Origin: Cysteiniphilum sp. JM-1
GTDB taxonomy: Bacteria; Pseudomonadota; Gammaproteobacteria; Francisellales; Francisellaceae
Reading direction: 5' to 3'
Assembly (NCBI RefSeq): GCF_008711525.1
Contig: NZ_VXKS01000002.1
Location: 62,001-126,000 of the forward strand
Length of the DNA: 64,000 bases
Shown piece by piece: positions 62,582 through 64,000 of this stretch. The notes below the pieces were generated by a model. It was not told the origin of the DNA, searched no databases, and saw only the letters and a program-made list of their open reading frames with translations. A program made the position numbers and the translations under genes. Every line of letters starts with the position of its first letter. Within the stretch, counting starts at the first letter, position 1.

Positions 62582-64000
62582 TCACTTTTTATCAGATGAC
62601 ATATCTTTTGGCTTAAAAGAATTATTACTATCTTTATTCCCGCTAGATTTAGCTAATACACTTGATGAACTATTATTTCTTGTAACGTATTTCTTTTCAT
62701 TACCTTGATTAGGATTAAAATCTATAAACTTATGTTTTTTTCCGTCATTGATTTGTAAAACTTCTTTTGGCGAACTTGATCTACTATTTCTTGCTGACAA
62801 CTTATTAATACTCTGATTTATAATGATATTATTTGTTAGATCAGTTTTATTTTTCATGCTTGCACTATCATTATCTGGACTTAGCTTGGCGTTAGATAAG
62901 TTCTGATTGTTATAGGTATTATCATTTTTACCGAAACTAAATTCTGGATTTACAATATTTTTATCATCAGAGTTTTTTCGCGAACTTGTTTTACTACTTC
63001 TTTTGTCTCTGATAGCACTTAGCGTTTTAGAAATGTTATTATTTTTTTGGTTTTTATTATCATCGACGAGGTTTCTACTAATAGAATCGTTTATATTTGA
63101 ATCAAAAGGAAGCTCGCTATTCTGTTTATTATTAGTTTCAGATAAAAGAATCCCCTTCTTATCGTCAATATTGGTTAAATTATCATTACTATGATCTGCA
63201 TTATTCATACCGGTAGTATCAGTTATTATTTTTTCATCAGCGTTTTTAAAACTAGTTCGATACTTGCTATTCAGACCATCAATCTTTCCATATATTTCTT
63301 CTATTGAATAATTATCAAGCACAAATTTAACAACATAATTTACTGCTTTGTCGCCATTATCAATACCAAATGACTTCAATTGATCAGTGAAGTGAGTTTT
63401 CCACTTACTAAGCATACTATCAATATCTTTACTGGCATTATCCAAAAGTTTCATAAAATCTGATTGATATTCCTCGTTTTCGATATCCTTCTTATTGTCT
63501 GTTATTTGTGCAATTATTCTTTTTTTTGCCTCTTCCAATATATTGTTTATTTTATCACCAGGTGATTCATGAGTAGAAGTTTTATTTTTTAGTGAATGAT
63601 TGCCATCACTCTTATCAATATTCTCTTCTATTTGATTTCTATCGACAAGCTCATGATTTAGATTATCTGATGAAATTACGCGATTATGTGATCTTTCAAT
63701 TGAACGTATAAGTGTTTTATTGTTAACTTGATTTTCACGCTCCAATATTCTTGGCTCGAGTAGGCTATTGCTTATGTCCTCAGCCTTTTTTCTCTTTTCA
63801 GCTATTTGACTCTTTTTAGCTTCTTCTCTCTCTTTAGCTTTTTTTATCTTTTCAGCTTTTTTGCTCTTTTCAGCAACAAGACGTTTATTTACAGAAATAA
63901 AATCATAAATATCTTTGTTTTCCTCAGCATTCGTTATTTTGTTTCGTTTCTCTAATAAAATCGCTTGATTTTTTTGATATTCTTGCGTTAACTGTGATCT
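62582..64000 (-). CDS. Lys/Asn/Ser-rich coiled-coil protein (5' end outside window)
   Basis: The frame is open to the right edge, so about 472 residues are visible and the start is missing; the TTG at 63745 is only an internal codon. The upstream-most 80 residues contain a charged helical repeat of the type AEKSKKAEKIKKAKEREEAK. A small folded segment (about MKLLDNASKDIDSMLSKW to KYRTSF) follows. The last 250 residues are low-complexity Asn, Ser, Lys and Asp, ending KDMSSDKK. No signal or membrane segment in the visible part and no family recognised. Composition resembles substrates or phase-separating proteins; function is unknown. Confidence 0.65.
   Translation of the reverse strand, partial: RSQLTQEYQKNQAILLEKRNKITNAEENKDIYDFISVNKRLVAEKSKKAEKIKKAKEREEAKKSQIAEKRKKAEDISNSLLEPRILERENQVNNKTLIRSIERSHNRVISSDNLNHELVDRNQIEENIDKSDGNHSLKNKTSTHESPGDKINNILEEAKKRIIAQITDNKKDIENEEYQSDFMKLLDNASKDIDSMLSKWKTHFTDQLKSFGIDNGDKAVNYVVKFVLDNYSIEEIYGKIDGLNSKYRTSFKNADEKIITDTTGMNNADHSNDNLTNIDDKKGILLSETNNKQNSELPFDSNINDSISRNLVDDNKNQKNNNISKTLSAIRDKRSSKTSSRKNSDDKNIVNPEFSFGKNDNTYNNQNLSNAKLSPDNDSASMKNKTDLTNNIIINQSINKLSARNSRSSSPKEVLQINDGKKHKFIDFNPNQGNEKKYVTRNNSSSSVLAKSSGNKDSNNSFKPKDMSSDKK

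Overview
The window is chromosomal DNA of an AT-rich gammaproteobacterium. The evidence is the gene set and its family affinities: Lpt lipopolysaccharide export, the rpsB-tsf-pyrH-frr-uppS-cdsA string, rsmH-ftsL-ftsI, an RsxB ferredoxin next to nth, and UbiH-type hydroxylases. A Dot/Icm (type IVB) secretion operon points to a host-associated or protist-associated lineage, for example near Legionellales, Piscirickettsia or the Francisella/Fastidiosibacter group. I cannot place the species from sequence alone.

Positions 1-29,000 are mostly core genome. lptF (cut by the left edge)-lptG-rsmD-rsxB-nth-DUF1841 run on the plus strand. The translation and envelope operon rpsB-tsf-pyrH-frr-uppS-cdsA runs on the minus strand. 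A zinc uptake operon, znuACB-zur, starts at a Zur-box-like palindrome. Next come ald, ftsI-ftsL-rsmH, lptB, a MntA/HepT-type toxin-antitoxin pair, mnmG, yggX, a universal stress protein, fabD, fabG, two ubiquinone hydroxylases and a CtpA-type protease. Short palindromic repeat elements sit between these genes.

Positions 29,047-43,972 hold a continuous minus-strand block. In transcription order it reads icmV, dotA, two unrecognised genes (one cytosolic, one exported), icmC-like, icmD-like, dotD, dotC, dotB, icmT, dotL, icmS, then an OmpR-type response regulator and its histidine kinase. These genes would make part of the Dot/Icm machine: the coupling ATPase DotL with its adaptor IcmS, the DotB motor ATPase, the outer-membrane DotC/DotD pair, and inner-membrane DotA, IcmV, IcmT, IcmC and IcmD. 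DotF, G, H, I, J, K, M, N, O, U, IcmF, IcmQ and IcmW are not seen and must lie elsewhere. DotC here has no signal peptide or lipobox, and a repeat element has been inserted at the 5' end of dotB.

Positions 44,000-64,000 are accessory DNA. They hold a RelBE-type pair, an orphan OmpR-like regulator that has lost its phosphoacceptor aspartate, a LuxR-type regulator, and several large proteins without recognised domains that are candidate secreted substrates. There are also a PIN/ribbon-helix-helix toxin-antitoxin pair, a secreted class 3 lipase, an AAA-like/PD-(D/E)XK protein with a degenerate nuclease motif, two lipoproteins (one apparently frameshifted), and a lysine-rich coiled-coil protein cut by the right edge. 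A 450-bp element with inverted ends and several other repeats lie among them.

No rRNA, tRNA, CRISPR array or complete transposase gene was recognised.
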